The position numbers were made by a program, and so were the translations under genes. Shown in pieces: positions 20,177 to 22,602 of a DNA stretch of 22,602 nucleotides (the stretch's first letter is position 1; each line of letters opens with the position of its first letter). The notes under the pieces were generated by a model. It made no database searches and had not been told where the DNA came from. It saw only the letters and a list, made by a program, of their open reading frames with translations. Location: the IMG/VR virus record IMGVR_UViG_3300042508_000004, positions 1 to 22,602 of that record. One strand, 5' to 3'. This DNA is from a virus.

Positions 20177-21699
20177 CAGTAGTACCCTTGTTGCTTGCGA
20201 CTTCTAAAGTACAGCGGTTCGTCTTCTGCGTCTAGCGTAGTAGATATATAGCCTCCGCGCCGGAACCTGTGCATCGCCATGGATACGGTATCAACAAAGT
20301 CATCGTGGCTGCCGGCAGGAAACTCAGCCACCTCGTCAATAACCTCCTCGGCCCAGCGGGTCGCCGGGGCCCAGACACGCCCAGAGGCAAATATGTCCGC
20401 AACCGCGTTCAGACGGCTGATCTTGTCGTTGCCCCTTGTCGGGGTGAACTCCTGCACGGGTATCCCCATGGCGCGCATCTCGTAGATGAGCGGTGCCCCT
20501 GACGCCTTCTTTTCAATGATGACGCTGTCCGGGTCCCACTCTTTATACTCGTCGATGGCCCACTGCTTGAGCGTGGGGAACTCCACACGGTCGCGCGACG
20601 CGTTAAGGAGGACAATATTGGCCTGAGATATGCCATTGTCGTCTGAGTGGTAAAACACACCCCACGTGGTCTGGGCGGAATAGTCCGCTCGCTGCGTCTT
20701 CTCGAAGGCCGTATCCCAGCTTTGCAGGATGAAGTCGCACTGGGGCGGTGTGTCAGACTCCCACGTCTTCCACCACTCACGCTTAATAATAGCCGCAGAC
20801 TCCGACACCGGGTTCTGCTGGTACTGCGCCATCCACTTGGAGTTAGGGACGTCGCGCTTAACCTTGAGAAGCTCGTCCAGCTCCCAGAACTCAGGCCACA
20901 GCGGCTTGCTGCTGGGCAAAATGGCAGGAAACTCAATGACTTCCCACTCGCCAATGCTCTCGTTAGCCGACGCATCTTTGAGTATCTGCCCGGTCAGGTC
21001 GCGCTTTGACCACCGGGTCATGACGATAATGATGGAGCCGCCCGGTTGCAGACGCTGACGAGGACCAGAAGTATACCACTCGTAAGTCTTGTCGTAGATA
21101 TCTGGGTTCACTTCCGCGAGAGCGGCTTCCTGCTCCGAGTGCGGGTCATCCACGATGAGCAAGTCTGCACCCTTACCGGTCACAGCACCGTTCACACCGA
21201 TGGCGAAGTAGTCACCCATCTTGCTGGTGTTCCAGCGACCAGCCGCCTTGCTGTCCGCCGACAGTTGCAGGTCAGGAAAAATGTCGTGGTACGCCTCAGT
21301 ATCCACAAGGTTACGCACCTTACGGCCAAAGCCTACCGCCAGCTCAGCTGTGTGGGAGCACTGGATGACCTTCTTATGGGGGTACTTACCTAGGAACCAT
21401 GCGGGTAGCAGGTAGCTGGCAAACTCGGACTTGGTGTGCCGGGGTGGCATATTAATGATGAGGCGCTTGCACTCGCCCCTAGCCACGCGCTCGAACGCAT
21501 TTGCCATCTTGGCATGGTGCCGGCCAGCAATAAAGGTCGGCCATACTTCTCTTACAAAGGCGAGGAAGTTGTTTTGACACAGCTTGCGGCTCTTCAGCTC
21601 GGACAGCTTCTCCAGCTCGGCTAGCAGCCGCTCCTGCTCGTGCACCGGGAGCAAGGGAAGAATCTTTGGTAGATCAGCTAGGCTGATGTTGGACGCCAT
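20176..21699 (-). CDS. terL: Terminase large subunit
   Basis: The 507-residue protein has a complete motor and nuclease. The ATPase has a Walker A-like PPRHTKS at 85-91, an adjacent CSHTAEL at 114-120, Walker B LLIVDDP at 180-186 and a coupling motif IIIVMTRW at 223-230. The RNase H-like nuclease has SWDTAF with D329, VIIEKKASG with E396, and GSHDDFVD with D467/D470, supplying the metal-binding acidic residues. The phage group reads PPRHGKS or PPRHTKS at Walker A, so the Lys/Ser are normal. It cuts concatemeric DNA and pumps it through the portal. The ATG overlaps the terS stop (TAATG). Its start codon context is coupled, with no strong separate ribosome site. Confidence 0.96.
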   Translation of the reverse strand: MASNISLADLPKILPLLPVHEQERLLAELEKLSELKSRKLCQNNFLAFVREVWPTFIAGRHHAKMANAFERVARGECKRLIINMPPRHTKSEFASYLLPAWFLGKYPHKKVIQCSHTAELAVGFGRKVRNLVDTEAYHDIFPDLQLSADSKAAGRWNTSKMGDYFAIGVNGAVTGKGADLLIVDDPHSEQEAALAEVNPDIYDKTYEWYTSGPRQRLQPGGSIIIVMTRWSKRDLTGQILKDASANESIGEWEVIEFPAILPSSKPLWPEFWELDELLKVKRDVPNSKWMAQYQQNPVSESAAIIKREWWKTWESDTPPQCDFILQSWDTAFEKTQRADYSAQTTWGVFYHSDDNGISQANIVLLNASRDRVEFPTLKQWAIDEYKEWDPDSVIIEKKASGAPLIYEMRAMGIPVQEFTPTRGNDKISRLNAVADIFASGRVWAPATRWAEEVIDEVAEFPAGSHDDFVDTVSMAMHRFRRGGYISTTLDAEDEPLYFRSRKQQGYY

Positions 21700-22316
21700 T
21701 ACTCATCGTTCCCTTCGGGGGTCTCGTCCTCTTCCTCTTCCTCTTCCTCTTCCTCGGAGGCAAACACACCAAACTCTTCATCGAGTGAGACGTTGATCGG
21801 GGTCACATCCACCACTTCAGCGTCCAGCAGGCGCTTGACCCGCTCCTTGATGGCGCTTTCGAGTGCCTCGGGGCTGTTGTAGTTGATGTTGATCTCGCTG
21901 CGCTGGGTGAACAGGCTGATATCGCTGTGCTTACCAAGGAGCTCCAGTGCCTTAAGCTCAAACTTGGTCTCGCCACAGTTGGCTATCTCTAACAGCTTAT
22001 TGGTAAGCGCAGCGCGCACCTGACCCGCATCGAACGCCAAGTTCTGGCCGTACTGCTGAAGAAACGCCTTAGCACCCAGTGCTGTCGCATAATTGGTTAG
22101 GGGGGCCACATGCTGGCCCTTGATGGCTCCTTCGAGGAGCGCCTTCTCCCTCTCGAACGTCGAGGGGTCCACTTCCAGCGGTACGCCCATCTCTTCCAAG
22201 AAGTCAGCCGTATTGGCTGACGCCGTTAGCTCATCCATAAAGCTGGGGGCCCCTACATCTTCCGGACTATACGGAAGAGGGACATCGCCCGTCGGGTTCA
22301 ACTTTACTTTTGACAT
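21699..22316 (-). CDS. terS: Terminase small subunit
   Basis: The 205-residue product is the first gene of the operon, directly before terL. A conserved helical middle (ALLEGAIKGQHVAPLTNYAT, AALTNKLLEIANCGETKFEL, KALELLGKHSDISLFTQRSE) resembles the DNA-recognition and oligomerisation region of small terminases. It is followed by INYNSPEALESAIKERVKRL, and it ends in a long acidic tail with nine glutamates in a row. Small terminases bind the packaging start site and regulate the large subunit. The name rests on position and pattern, as this family is diverse. Only a weak GGA precedes the ATG. The acidic tail DNA is a ttcctc hexamer run on the plus strand. Confidence 0.85.
   Translation of the reverse strand: MSKVKLNPTGDVPLPYSPEDVGAPSFMDELTASANTADFLEEMGVPLEVDPSTFEREKALLEGAIKGQHVAPLTNYATALGAKAFLQQYGQNLAFDAGQVRAALTNKLLEIANCGETKFELKALELLGKHSDISLFTQRSEININYNSPEALESAIKERVKRLLDAEVVDVTPINVSLDEEFGVFASEEEEEEEEEDETPEGNDE
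21728..21756 (-). repeat. cctctt microsatellite coding the TerS acidic tail
   Basis: The plus strand has about four and a half adjacent copies of cctctt, encoding the run of glutamates near the TerS C-terminus. Such runs can change length by slippage in steps of two codons. Confidence 0.85.
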
Positions 22317-22350
22317 TAGTGCAGCGTCCGGTTTGGGGGAGCAGACCTTG

Positions 22351-22379
22351 TCTATAGTGTCGTAGGGGGTGCGTGTAAA
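22351..22379 (-). promoter_or_regulatory. Candidate sigma70 promoter of the packaging operon
   Basis: On the minus strand TTTACA (22374-22379) is followed after exactly 17 bases by TATAGA (22351-22356), matching 5/6 and 4/6 of the TTGACA/TATAAT consensus. The start would fall near 22344, leaving a leader of about 28 nt before the terS ATG. The spacer contains ACCCCCTAC. Confidence 0.6.
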
Positions 22380-22568
22380 GCGGGTCCGGCCCCCCAGCAG
22401 CGGGCGATGCTGCTGATTATCCGGGTTACCCCGTTAGGGGAGGGAGCGGGGGCTATAGCGAAATACCGCCAAGAAGCAAGTCGGAGCGCCCGTCGCTGGG
22501 TTAGACGACGTTTATTCCTGTTATCCGCAACACACCACGGGGAGAGAACGGGGGCGAGGCGCAGTACG

Positions 22569-22597
22569 ATTATATAATATACCCCCTACGGGGGCAA
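22569..22597 (-). promoter_or_regulatory. Candidate distal sigma70 promoter
   Basis: On the minus strand TTGCCC (22592-22597), a 17-base spacer and a perfect TATAAT (22569-22574). The spacer contains GTAGGGGGT, the reverse complement of the motif in the spacer of the proximal promoter. It reads towards terS, leaving a leader of about 245 nt. The nearby CCCCC/GGGGG palindrome at 22582-22594 overlaps the promoter. Confidence 0.55.
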
Positions 22598-22602
22598 GGG
22601 GA

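Larger units (their letters stand above)
22317..22602 (-). other. Upstream untranslated region of the operon, no gene
   Basis: This 286-base end has no credible open frame on either strand. Besides the two promoters it holds a cagcagc / gctgctg inverted repeat (22395-22401 and 22409-22415), a CCCC-GTTA-GGGG palindrome (22429-22440) and CCCCCTACGGGGG (22582-22594). Runs of G or C recur and the region is richer in G/C runs than the coding DNA. It may carry the packaging site or an operator; the sequence alone does not decide. Confidence 0.6.

Noticed and set aside
22573-22578. TATAAT on the plus strand as a promoter pointing out of the window
   Set aside because: No acceptable -35 element lies 16-18 bases upstream on that strand; the match arises from the palindromic TATATAATATA.

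Overview
The window is the structural half of a tailed double-stranded DNA phage genome, most likely a short-tailed (podovirus-like) phage. All 35 genes that I can support lie on the minus strand, so they are transcribed from the right edge towards the left edge. They are packed with 1-14 nt overlaps or gaps of a few bases. There are no tRNAs, no integrase, no repressor and no replication genes. Many of the small structural proteins are of types I know from uncultured marine and freshwater phages; the host cannot be told from the sequence. No tail sheath, tail tube or tape-measure gene is present, and the window holds two candidate neck/adaptor proteins and a large portal. That is why I favour a short tail.

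Layout in transcription order. (1) 22602-22317: untranslated leader with two candidate sigma70-type promoters. (2) 22316-14040: packaging and head module. It holds the small terminase, large terminase, portal, a 64-aa protein, a GroES-like co-chaperonin, a coiled-coil scaffold, a 161-aa protein, a 205-aa candidate decoration protein and the major capsid protein. (3) 14039-13867: a regulatory gap with a tandem hairpin/terminator after the capsid gene and a leader hairpin before the next gene. (4) 13866-12207: two small beta-rich structural proteins and a GT-A-type glycosyltransferase. (5) 12210-9860: a cluster of Lys/Gly-rich small basic proteins sharing an AKGG / ADGxATKGKTKG tag, with a 54-aa holin-like membrane protein buried inside. 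(6) 9863-6472: neck and tail proteins (two adaptor candidates, a zinc-ribbon protein, two more tiny tagged proteins, small tail proteins) and a LAGLIDADG homing endonuclease. (7) 6472-1: a Dps-like four-helix protein, then the host-contact module. That module has a GGTG-repeat tail fibre, small beta proteins, an FN3 plus seven-bladed beta-propeller protein, a polyglycine adhesin-like protein and a partial large tail protein that runs off the left edge.

How they work together: TerS/TerL pump DNA through the portal into a procapsid built by the capsid protein on the scaffold, with the GroES-like protein plausibly helping the host chaperonin fold capsid protein. The adaptors close the portal vertex and carry the fibres. 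The least explained part is the basic tagged-protein cluster (7923-12210). The best candidates for something little described are that cluster, the Dps-like protein in the tail module, and the propeller built from seven near-identical blades.
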